14,270 nucleotides of DNA from Candidatus Gastranaerophilales bacterium (GTDB taxonomy: Bacteria; Cyanobacteriota; Vampirovibrionia; Gastranaerophilales; Gastranaerophilaceae), in contig UNSK01000046.1 in NCBI GenBank assembly GCA_900552525.1, forward strand, positions 1-14,270. The letters run 5' to 3'. The position numbers and the translations under genes were made by a program. Within the stretch, counting starts at the first letter, position 1; each line of letters begins with the position of its first letter. Of the stretch, positions 1-6,569 are shown piece by piece. A model generated the notes under the pieces. The model was not told the DNA's origin, made no database searches, and was given only the letters and a program-made list of their open reading frames with translations.

Positions 1-111
1 GGCACAAAAGTGTAAAAACTTTAATAATTCTTTAAAATTGTTACATTTCGTAATATTATTTTACCCTTATGGATTAAGAAAAAATTTTTTTAATATGATA
101 TTCTTATTTTT
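1..111. other. Intergenic region upstream of the peptide importer operon
   Basis: No gene is visible in this AT-rich stretch. It holds one copy of the octamer TTGTTACA (38-45), which recurs in other gaps of this window, followed by a short inverted TTAC/GTAA pair (42-45 and 50-53). A TATGAT box at 94-99 could be a -10 element for the operon, but no convincing -35 lies at 16-18 bp. The first gene would then have a leader of only a few bases, which agrees with the lack of a Shine-Dalgarno site. Promoter assignment is weak. Confidence 0.4.
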
Positions 112-1950
112 ATGAAGAGAATTTTAATTGTAATCTTTGTTTTGCTGATATTAGGGGTATTATTAAAAGCTTGCTTAAGGCAGGATATTCCTTATGTACT
201 GCCGGAAAAAATAGTAAAGCATGATTTGCAGGAAATAGTTTATCCTGCTAAAGAGAAAAATGTAACAATCAATTGTGTTGATTATTTACAATCACAGGCT
301 CCTGTTGGATATTTCGGCGGGGAACTTATAATTTCTACAATCGGAGAAGGCCCTAAAACCTTTAATCCGTGTAATACAAAAGACTCAACCTCTTCTTCTA
401 TGGCCGGTTTAATGTACGATGGGCTTGTAACAACTAACCCGAGAACCGGCGAGGTTGAACCACAGCTTGCGAAATCTTTTACAGTTGACGGAAACGACTA
501 TTTAATACATTTAAGAAGAGGAATACAATGGACAGATGGTAAGCCAATTACTGCTGATGATGTTATGTATACATATAACGAAGTTGTTTTTAGAGGGCTG
601 GGCAATCCTTCTGTTATGGACGCAATGAAAGTTGATGGAAAGCTTCCTGAACTTGTTAAAATTGATGATTATACGGTGAAATTTACGACACCGCAACCTT
701 TTGCACCTTTTTTAAGGCTTCTTTCATATCCGATTGTTCCTAAACATTATTTTAAACCATATTCTGATAGAGGCGAATCAGTCTTTAATGCATTTTTAAG
801 CCCTAATACTCCTCCGGAAGAAATTGTATCAAGCGGTGCTTTTAAGCTAAAAGAGTATGTTGCAGCCCAAAGAGTAGTATTTGTAAGAAATCCTAACTAC
901 TATAAAATAAATTTGAAAGATGAAAAATTACCTTATCTTGATAAAGTGGTATACATGATAGTTGGTGATACTAATAATGAAATTCTAAAATTTGAAGCTA
1001 AAGAGATTGATGTATTAAGCCTCAGGGGCTCTAATGTAGCAAGGTATAAAATAAGAGAACCTCAATCTGATTATATAATATATAATCTAGGTCCTGATAC
1101 CGGAACTTTATTTTTAGTTTTAAATTTAAATAATAGAAAAGATAAGAACTGTAAGCCTTATGTTAACCCCGTCAAAGCCTCATGGTTTGCAAGTCGTGAT
1201 TTTAGGGCTGCAATTGATTGGGCTATAGATAGAAAAAATATGGTTCAAAATATTGCTTCCGGTGTAGCCGAACCTTTGTATACTGCAGAAAGCTTAAATT
1301 CTATATATTTAAATAAATATATAAAAGGCCACCCAAAAGACAAAGCTGTTGCTCAAAAAAGCCTCAAGAAGGCCGGTTTCTACTATAAGAACGGAATACT
1401 TTATGATAAAAATTCAAACCGTGTAGAATTTGATTTATACACAAATGCCGGCGTTCTTGAACGTGAAGCGCTTGGTGTGATGATTAAACAGGATTTGGAA
1501 GATTTGGGTATGAAGGTAAACTTTAAGCCGCTTGAGTTTAATTCTCTGGTTAATAAATTGACAAATACACATGATTGGGATATGGCAATAATGGGGCTTA
1601 CAGGTTCGCCACTTGAACCTCATGACGGTAAAAATGTTTGGACTTCATCCGGCAGCCTCCATATGTTTAATCAAAGACCGCAAGGATATTGCATTGATGA
1701 TAGACTAAGCTGGGAAAAAGAGCTTGATGAAATTTTCCGCGAAGGTGCATTAAAGCTTACTTTTGAAGAACGAAAGCCGCTATATGACAGATATCAGACA
1801 ATAATTTATGATCAGAAACCAATTATATACTTGTACTCGCCGATAAGAATTACGGCAATAAGAAAGAAGTTTAAAAATATATATCCGACAGCTTTAAGCG
1901 GACTAATCTATAATCTGGATGAAATATATGTAGACGGAGATAAGGGGTAA
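112..1950 (+). CDS. Peptide/oligopeptide ABC transporter substrate-binding lipoprotein (SBP family 5)
   Basis: The 612-residue protein is the extracytoplasmic binding component of a DppA/OppA-type importer, which captures peptides or related ligands and delivers them to the two permeases encoded next. A short positive start (MKR) precedes a hydrophobic core and Cys21 in the context LLKAC. This is a lipobox-like site, but Lys at -2 is atypical, so lipid anchoring is likely rather than certain. The family pattern is clear: TFNPCNTKD near residues 82-90, then LMYDGLV and an EPQLAKSF segment, then IHLRRGIQWTDGKPITADDV, typical of the SBP_bac_5 core. The length is at the long end for the family (E. 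coli OppA is about 540, YejA about 600). No Shine-Dalgarno site precedes the ATG, yet the signal sequence begins exactly there, so the start is accepted. The DppB-type gene follows after 4 bp. The exact ligand cannot be read from sequence. Confidence 0.93.
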   Translation: MKRILIVIFVLLILGVLLKACLRQDIPYVLPEKIVKHDLQEIVYPAKEKNVTINCVDYLQSQAPVGYFGGELIISTIGEGPKTFNPCNTKDSTSSSMAGLMYDGLVTTNPRTGEVEPQLAKSFTVDGNDYLIHLRRGIQWTDGKPITADDVMYTYNEVVFRGLGNPSVMDAMKVDGKLPELVKIDDYTVKFTTPQPFAPFLRLLSYPIVPKHYFKPYSDRGESVFNAFLSPNTPPEEIVSSGAFKLKEYVAAQRVVFVRNPNYYKINLKDEKLPYLDKVVYMIVGDTNNEILKFEAKEIDVLSLRGSNVARYKIREPQSDYIIYNLGPDTGTLFLVLNLNNRKDKNCKPYVNPVKASWFASRDFRAAIDWAIDRKNMVQNIASGVAEPLYTAESLNSIYLNKYIKGHPKDKAVAQKSLKKAGFYYKNGILYDKNSNRVEFDLYTNAGVLEREALGVMIKQDLEDLGMKVNFKPLEFNSLVNKLTNTHDWDMAIMGLTGSPLEPHDGKNVWTSSGSLHMFNQRPQGYCIDDRLSWEKELDEIFREGALKLTFEERKPLYDRYQTIIYDQKPIIYLYSPIRITAIRKKFKNIYPTALSGLIYNLDEIYVDGDKG

Positions 1951-1954
1951 TATA

Positions 1955-2929
1955 GTGGAGTTTTTTAAATATATTACAAAAAGAATTTTACAGGTGATAC
2001 CATTATTAATAATAGTATCTATTATCAGCTTTTTTATCATCAGACTTTCTCCTGTAGACCCGCTTGCTGAATTAAGGCTGAATCCTTCAATATCTCAGGA
2101 AACACTTGACAAGGAAGTTAAGCGTCTTAATTTGGATAAACCTATTTATGTTCAGTATATTTCATGGGCAAAATCTTTCATAAAATGGGATTTGGGATAT
2201 ACGTCAACCGGTGAAAAGGTTTCAGTTAAACTAAAGGAGCGTATACCAAATACTTTACTTTTAACAGTTGTTGTGATTTTTATGACCTGGGCTGCCGGAA
2301 TACCTCTTGGCATTCTGGCTGCTGTTAAAAAAGAAACTGCTTTTGATAGGTTTTTGACTGTTATTTCAAGTATAGGAATGGCAATACCTTCATTCTTTTT
2401 CGCGATATTAATGCTTATTTTTGCGGTTAAAACAGGATGGTTTCCAGTAGGTGGTCTTACAAGTTATAATTTTAATGAGCTCGGATTCTGGGGAAAATTT
2501 ACAGATATAGCACGGCATCTTATATTACCATCTATTGTACTGTTTACAATATCTCTTTCAGGCTTACAGCGTCAAATGAGAGCTAATATGCTTGAGGTTC
2601 TTGATAGTGATTATGTAAAATTTGCCAGAGCAAAAGGACTTAGCGAATGGAGAGTACTTTTTAAGCACGCTCTTAGAAATGCAATAAACCCTATGATAAC
2701 TCTTTTAGGTTTTGAATTTGCAGGCTTGTTGAGCGGAGCAGCGCTTACGGAATATGTATTTCAGTATCCCGGGCTTGGAAGGCTTATTCTGGAAGCGGTT
2801 ATGAAATCAGATATTAATCTCGTTATGGCATCCTTGATGATGGGGACAATAATGCTTATACTGGGAAATTTAATAGCAGACATACTGCTTATGATTACAG
2901 ATCCTAGGCTGAGAAAGGGAGAAGAGTAA
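1955..2929 (+). CDS. Peptide ABC transporter permease, DppB/OppB type
   Basis: This is one of two inner-membrane permease subunits of the importer. The start is GTG at 1955, with an AAGGGG ribosome site at 1942-1947, seven bases away. Its 324 residues match the usual OppB/DppB length. The first membrane helix spans about residues 10-30, followed by the typical SPVDPL motif and a large periplasmic loop, then five more hydrophobic segments. The cytoplasmic coupling (EAA-type) loop is at about 218-250 (SDYVKFARAKGL...HALRNAINP), which contacts the ATPases. The closing signature is EYVFQYPGLGRL near 266-277. The stop codon abuts the next ATG with no gap, so the two permeases are probably translated together. 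Family assignment is firm; substrate is unknown. Confidence 0.95.
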   Translation: MEFFKYITKRILQVIPLLIIVSIISFFIIRLSPVDPLAELRLNPSISQETLDKEVKRLNLDKPIYVQYISWAKSFIKWDLGYTSTGEKVSVKLKERIPNTLLLTVVVIFMTWAAGIPLGILAAVKKETAFDRFLTVISSIGMAIPSFFFAILMLIFAVKTGWFPVGGLTSYNFNELGFWGKFTDIARHLILPSIVLFTISLSGLQRQMRANMLEVLDSDYVKFARAKGLSEWRVLFKHALRNAINPMITLLGFEFAGLLSGAALTEYVFQYPGLGRLILEAVMKSDINLVMASLMMGTIMLILGNLIADILLMITDPRLRKGEE

Positions 2930-4006
2930 ATGGACGGGTTCTTTTCTAAATTATTTAAGGATAAATTTGCTAAAGCAGCGTTTATAATTCTTGCAGTTTT
3001 ATACTTTGTTATATTCTTTGCAGATTTTATTGCACCGTATTCAAATACATATTCAAATAGAGAAATGTCTTATGCGCCTCCGTCTAAGATATATACGATA
3101 ACACCAGAAGGAAAACTTTCGCGGCCGTATACATATAATTACATAAGGGAATATGAACCAACTCTTATGCAGACAGTATTTAAGCAAGATAGGAGCAAAA
3201 AATACTATATCCGACTGTTTCCAAAAGCAGAAGGGTATAAATTTCTTGGAATTATACCTACTCATAGACATCTTTTCGGTACCGATTGCGGCGGGCATCT
3301 TTACCTGCTTGGAACAGATATAAATGGCAGGGATGTGTTCTCACGGCTGCTTTTTGGCGGTAGAATTTCTATGACAGTAGGATTTCTTTCGTTATTAATA
3401 GTATTTCCGATAGGTCTTTTATATGGAGGAATATCCGGTTATTTCGGAGGTTTCCTCGATACAATTATGATGCGTTTTGCAGAGGCTGTTATGGCAATAC
3501 CAAGCTTTTATCTGCTGATAATCCTTGCTGCAATCCTGCCCTCTGGAATGACGAGTGTGCAACGTTTTGCATTGATTATCATTATTCTGGCTTTGATTGG
3601 CTGGGCCGGATTTGCCAGAGTTGTAAGAGGTATGGTGCTCTCAATAAAAAATGAGGATTTTGTGCTGGCTGAAAAAACAATAGGTGCATCTAATTTGAGA
3701 ATAATTTTAAAACACATATTACCTCAGACAACAAGTTATGTAATAATCGCAATGACATTGAGTGTTCCATCTTATATACTTGCAGAGTCCGGCTTAAGCT
3801 TTTTAGGGCTTGGAATACAGCAGCCGGATGCAAGCTGGGGTAATATGCTTAAAGAAGCACAGGAATTTACTAATATTCTTTACCGTCCGTGGCTTTTATC
3901 TCCAGGTTTTCTAATTTTTATAGCAGTTCTTTCTTTTAATATTCTCGGTGATGCAATAAGGGATATTCTAGATCCTAAATCTATAAAAAGAGGGCGGAAT
4001 GATTAA
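2930..4006 (+). CDS. Peptide ABC transporter permease, DppC/OppC type, with a long N-terminal periplasmic insert
   Basis: This is the second permease subunit of the importer. Membrane helix 1 spans about residues 15-37. The normal family motif GTD-x-x-GRD-x-x-SR occurs at 128-139 (GTDINGRDVFSR), instead of roughly residue 50-60 as in ordinary OppC. The extra stretch, about residues 40-125, is polar and Tyr-rich and ends in a near-duplicate of the motif (FGTDCGG at 116-122). It should lie on the outer face. The EAA-type coupling loop is at about 241-275 (NEDFVLAEKTIGAS...HILPQ), and ESGLSFLGLGIQQPDASWG at 286-304 is classic for the family. At 358 residues it is longer than the usual 290-310; YejE-type permeases are also extended. 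A GGGAGAAG-like site at 2917-2923 precedes the ATG. No ATPase gene follows, and the operon ends in a terminator that includes the stop codon. Confidence 0.95.
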   Translation: MDGFFSKLFKDKFAKAAFIILAVLYFVIFFADFIAPYSNTYSNREMSYAPPSKIYTITPEGKLSRPYTYNYIREYEPTLMQTVFKQDRSKKYYIRLFPKAEGYKFLGIIPTHRHLFGTDCGGHLYLLGTDINGRDVFSRLLFGGRISMTVGFLSLLIVFPIGLLYGGISGYFGGFLDTIMMRFAEAVMAIPSFYLLIILAAILPSGMTSVQRFALIIIILALIGWAGFARVVRGMVLSIKNEDFVLAEKTIGASNLRIILKHILPQTTSYVIIAMTLSVPSYILAESGLSFLGLGIQQPDASWGNMLKEAQEFTNILYRPWLLSPGFLIFIAVLSFNILGDAIRDILDPKSIKRGRND

Positions 4007-4019
4007 TCATTCCGCCCTC
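3990..4019. terminator. Bidirectional intrinsic terminator, perfect 15-bp palindrome
   Basis: GAGGGCGGAATGATT is followed immediately by its exact reverse complement. The palindrome contains the TAA stop (4004-4006) of the upstream permease gene. On the plus strand it is followed by GGATATTTTTC. On the minus strand it is followed by a cleaner U-rich tract (read as TTTTTATAG). It sits between two convergent genes, so it probably stops transcription in both directions. A perfect palindrome must open a few bases as a loop, leaving about 12-13 paired bases, still strongly GC-rich at the base. Confidence 0.85.
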
Positions 4020-4033
4020 GGATATTTTTCGGC

Positions 4034-5971
4034 TTAACCTAAAATGTCTTCTAAGTCACCGAGTATACCTTCATGGTTGCCTCCGCAGTTGCAGTTGCAT
4101 TCAACTTTGCCTGTTACATCAACCGTAACCTTATGGTCTTTGATTGCTGCTAAGATATCATCTAATTTGTTTAAGATTTTATCTAATTTTTCAAGCAATT
4201 TGCTGTCATCGAAGCCTGCACCGCCAGAGCCGCCCTGGTTCTTGATAGCTTCAAGTAAGTTGCAGATATTTGTATATCTTTCGTCATTCTTACCGAATTC
4301 AGCTTCAAGTTTTTCTTCAATAGATTTTGTTGTTAAGTTCAATACATCCATTTTACCATTTATATCTGTTAGAATGTTATTGTTTTTACCTGTTAATTCA
4401 AGTAGCTCAGCGAGCATTTTTTCAAGAGATGATAGGTCTACTGTACCACCGGTACCAGGTTTAATATTTCCAATTGCATCAATAATGGCTTTTGTATTCT
4501 CGTCCATTTTTGAGAGAACTTTTTCAAGTAATGCTTCAAGATTGGAACCGCTTCCACCGCTGATATTGTTAATTGCTTTGAGTATGTTATTTAATTGTCC
4601 AGCAATATCAACACCAAGTTCAGAAATAGCTTTTAATACTGCTGCCTGGAATTCTGCATCCTGTTTTTGCATATTAGCTAACAGCTGGTTTGTAACATCA
4701 ATCTTGTCACCATTCTTACTAATAGCATCAAGCAGTTTCTGTAAGTCTTCCTGTGATATACCACCTGACTGGTATTTATTTAATAGTTCTGTAAGCAGAT
4801 TGTTTGTAATATCTGTTTTATCATTGTTTTCTTTAAGATATTGTTCAATTTTTTCAAGACTTGCTTTGATATCTGTATTATCAGGGAACTCTTGGTCAAA
4901 TTTACCAATAATAACATCCAGCTTGTTATTGATATCATTACCAATTGATTCGATGTTTTTAAGAATTTCAAGTAATGCTTCAAGCTTATCGCCAGTAGTA
5001 CCTTCCATTTTATCAAGTTTAGCTAAAATTTCATTAAGTGTTAGGTTACTGTCTTTGTCAATTTCAATTTGGTCACCCTGTTGTTCAATTAATGTTTTTA
5101 ACAATTCTTTCAGTTGTTCCATGTAAATATTTAACTGTTCTGTTGAGCCAGCTTGTCCGTTTTTAATAGCATTAAGAATTTCTGTTAATTGTCCTTTAAT
5201 GCTTTCGCCATTTACAGTGATATTTTCATTTGTAGCTTCAATTAATTCTTTGATAGTATCACATGTTGAATTAATATTTGTTAGGATTTTGATGATTTCG
5301 TCTTGCTGCTCTCCTTGATTTTTTAATTCTTCTGCAATACCTTTCAGATAGCTGTTATTCTGAGTTAGCAATTTAATAATTTGATCACCGTATGTATCAA
5401 TCTTAAGTCCCAACTCATCAATTTTTTTCAACAAGGCATCTATACCTTCTTTGAAAGCTTCAATCAAAGCTTGCTGATCATCAATCGAGAGATTAATAGT
5501 TACATTATTGTTGTTATTAATTTCTGGCGGTATAGGAATATCATCTTCTGATGAACAGCTTGCCAGTCCCATTGCTGCACCTGCGGCAATCATTGCCGCA
5601 CCAAAGCCGCTTCCTACACCTGTTAAACAAAGAGCACCGCCGCCAACAACAAGAGCTCCTGATACCAATGCTCCTGCATTATCTTTTGCAAAAGCTACTG
5701 TTTTATCCCACCAGCTTTGTTCTTCTTCCTTTGGCGCCTGTTTCTTTTGGGTTTCGCTGTACTGCATTTTGCCGTCTTTGCTTTTACCTTTGTTTACCAG
5801 AACAAAATCTCCGATTTGTGCCTCTCCAGATGAGAAAGCTTTGTTTAATGCTTCAGCTTCTTGAGCAGTTAAGCCTAGCTGCTTTGCTTCATTAGCATTA
5901 ATCTTACCATCTTTTAGGGCATTAATAATTTCTTTTGCCCTATCCGGATTAAGTTTGCTAAAATCTACCAT
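4034..5971 (-). CDS. Uncharacterised heptad-repeat protein with internal lipobox-like motif and CxCxC tail
   Basis: I do not recognise this 645-residue protein. The ATG is preceded by AAGGAG (5983-5988) at 11 bases. Residues 1-50 are helical and contain DGKINANEAKQLGL, which resembles half of an EF-hand or dockerin loop (D21, G22, I24, E28 in register, but Leu where the third-position Asp should be). Residues 51-90 are polar and end in a WWDK pair of tryptophans. Residues 98-138 form a Gly/Ala-rich hydrophobic stretch, long enough for a helical hairpin, ending in GLASC with Cys139, then SSEDD and an Asn run. This looks like a lipoprotein cleavage site placed far from the N terminus. Residues 160-610 are amphipathic heptad-like blocks of about 30-45 residues (for example LEALLEKVLSKMD, LLEKLDKILNKLDDIL, LQKLLDAISKNGDKID) separated by Gly/Asn/Ser linkers such as SGGSGS. 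The C terminus is a short beta-like piece, then C625-x-C627-x-C629 and GILGDLEDILG. A long coiled-coil or fibrous surface or structural protein is inferred; function is unknown. The gene stands alone, convergent with the importer operon. Confidence 0.9.
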   Translation of the reverse strand: MVDFSKLNPDRAKEIINALKDGKINANEAKQLGLTAQEAEALNKAFSSGEAQIGDFVLVNKGKSKDGKMQYSETQKKQAPKEEEQSWWDKTVAFAKDNAGALVSGALVVGGGALCLTGVGSGFGAAMIAAGAAMGLASCSSEDDIPIPPEINNNNNVTINLSIDDQQALIEAFKEGIDALLKKIDELGLKIDTYGDQIIKLLTQNNSYLKGIAEELKNQGEQQDEIIKILTNINSTCDTIKELIEATNENITVNGESIKGQLTEILNAIKNGQAGSTEQLNIYMEQLKELLKTLIEQQGDQIEIDKDSNLTLNEILAKLDKMEGTTGDKLEALLEILKNIESIGNDINNKLDVIIGKFDQEFPDNTDIKASLEKIEQYLKENNDKTDITNNLLTELLNKYQSGGISQEDLQKLLDAISKNGDKIDVTNQLLANMQKQDAEFQAAVLKAISELGVDIAGQLNNILKAINNISGGSGSNLEALLEKVLSKMDENTKAIIDAIGNIKPGTGGTVDLSSLEKMLAELLELTGKNNNILTDINGKMDVLNLTTKSIEEKLEAEFGKNDERYTNICNLLEAIKNQGGSGGAGFDDSKLLEKLDKILNKLDDILAAIKDHKVTVDVTGKVECNCNCGGNHEGILGDLEDILG

Positions 5972-6003
5972 AGTAATTGTTACTCCTTTCTATTATTTTC
6001 ATA

Positions 6004-6032
6004 ACAATACAATCCTACTTTGATTAGGTTAA
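6004..6032 (-). promoter_or_regulatory. Weak sigma-70-like promoter for the repeat-protein gene, with overlapping inverted repeat
   Basis: Read on the minus strand, TTAACC (6027-6032) and TATTGT (6004-6009) are 17 bases apart, each matching four of six consensus bases. This would start transcription about 25 bases before the ATG, leaving room for the AAGGAG site. An inverted repeat CCTA-N7-TAGG (6014-6028) occupies the spacer and the edge of the -35, where an operator would act. All of this is pattern matching on short motifs. Confidence 0.3.
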
Positions 6033-6086
6033 CGGCATTTTTTTTGAAAACTTTAGAAATTTAGCCTGCATTGTTACAAAAATTTA

Positions 6087-6115
6087 CAATATAAGCTTAA
6101 ACTTCGCTTATATTG
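6087..6115. other. Perfect 10-bp stem-loop in the divergent intergenic region
   Basis: CAATATAAGC (6087-6096) and GCTTATATTG (6106-6115) are exact reverse complements around a 9-base loop. The stem is AT-rich. It lies between two divergently oriented genes, where a terminator is not expected. On the minus strand it is followed by a T-rich stretch (TAAATTTTTG). It could be a regulator binding site, a leader structure, or the relic terminator of a lost or unseen small transcript. Its role cannot be decided from sequence. Confidence 0.5.
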
Positions 6116-6184
6116 CGTATCTTATTTTCCCTTTTTCTCGTGTATAGTAAATAAAAGATTTTTACATTTAGAAAATTGATTAAT

Positions 6185-6222
6185 TGTAAACTAATTGTTA
6201 CATTAATATTGCAGAATACATT
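6185..6222 (+). promoter_or_regulatory. Inverted repeat TGTAA-N8-TTACA and possible promoter upstream of the small helical gene
   Basis: TGTAA (6185-6189) and TTACA (6198-6202) form a symmetrical site of the kind bound by dimeric regulators; the right half is part of an intergenic TTGTTACA octamer (6195-6202). TTGTTA (6195-6200) could also act as a -35, with TACATT (6217-6222) as a weak -10 at 16 bp. Which regulator or sigma factor, if any, uses it is unknown. Confidence 0.3.
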
Positions 6223-6238
6223 AAAAGGCTGATTGAAA

Positions 6239-6514
6239 ATGTTTATAAATCATATTAAACTTTCTACAGTGAGGTTTTTAGTGAACAAAAATCAATTAAA
6301 GAAACAAATACTCCAGAAAGAATTACAGATAAAAAAACTACATTTACACCAACCTTCAACAGAGTTCTGTAATCAGCTTTACAATACATTAATTCTTGAA
6401 AAAGCTATTCTAAAGAAGGAATTAGAAAATTTAGAAAAGAATTGTATTTTAGAAAAAATAAAAAAAACTTTTTCTCCTAAAAAAACACTTATATGTGATT
6501 ATTGGGAAAAATAG
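6239..6514 (+). CDS. Small Lys-rich helical protein, unknown function
   Basis: This is a short open frame of about 91 residues that is not recognised. It is rich in Lys, Leu, Ile and Gln and has an alpha-helical, coiled-coil-like body (NQLKKQILQKELQIKKL, then LILEKAILKKELENLEKN), two internal Cys residues and a basic tail. No signal peptide or clear membrane helix is seen. The start is uncertain. TTG at 6233 and ATG at 6239 have only AAAGG (6224-6228) upstream. GTG at 6281 has GAGG (6271-6274) at the ideal six-base spacing and would give a 78-residue protein beginning right at the helical part. It lies alone between the divergent intergenic region and the transketolase-half promoter. It is probably a real gene because it fills an otherwise empty stretch and has a plausible ribosome site. 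Confidence 0.6.
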   Translation: MFINHIKLSTVRFLVNKNQLKKQILQKELQIKKLHLHQPSTEFCNQLYNTLILEKAILKKELENLEKNCILEKIKKTFSPKKTLICDYWEK

Positions 6515-6543
6515 AAAAGCATATGTGTGTTTTCAATAGTTTA

Positions 6544-6552
6544 TGGTATAAT
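6544..6552 (+). promoter_or_regulatory. Extended -10 promoter for the transketolase-ftsEX run
   Basis: TGG followed by TATAAT (6547-6552) is a consensus extended -10 element. The -35 region (around 6524-6529, TGTGTG) is poor, as is tolerated with an extended -10. Transcription would begin near 6559, giving a leader of about ten bases that would cut into the AGAGGA ribosome site, so the true start may be slightly upstream. It is the only clear promoter before the run of six genes. Confidence 0.5.
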
Positions 6553-6569
6553 TTTGAGAGAGGATAAAA

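Noticed and set aside
22..54. TGTAA/TTACA motifs considered as NtcA sites (GTA-N8-TAC), given the possible cyanobacterial affinity.
   Set aside because: The spacing between GTA and TAC does not fit: in the clearest case (6185-6202) it is ten bases, not eight.
4044..5126. A 360-codon open frame on the plus strand opposite the repeat protein.
   Set aside because: Its translation is Ser/Leu/Phe-rich low-complexity, it mirrors the Lys/Asn/Leu-rich repeat gene on the other strand, and no good ribosome site precedes it. It is an antisense shadow of a biased, repetitive gene.
4164..5494. Repeat region of the minus-strand gene considered as DNA tandem repeats or a CRISPR-like array.
   Set aside because: The periodicity is at the protein level (heptads) with diverged codons. 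There are no near-identical DNA units with regular spacers.
5508..5895. Two overlapping plus-strand frames of about 115 codons opposite the N-terminal part of the repeat protein.
   Set aside because: Both lie wholly inside the minus-strand gene, in different frames, with compositions (Pro/Ala/Leu-rich) expected from its Gly/Ala-rich hydrophobic segment. Neither has family motifs.
6113..6148. TATAGT at 6143-6148 as a -10 element for the small gene.
   Set aside because: The nearest -35-like hexamer (TTGCGT, 6113-6118) is 24 bases away, too far for a sigma-70 promoter.
6514..6545. Possible terminator after the small helical gene (GAAAA ... TTTTC).
   Set aside because: Only five AT-rich pairs form before a mismatch, with no GC-rich stem and no U tract.
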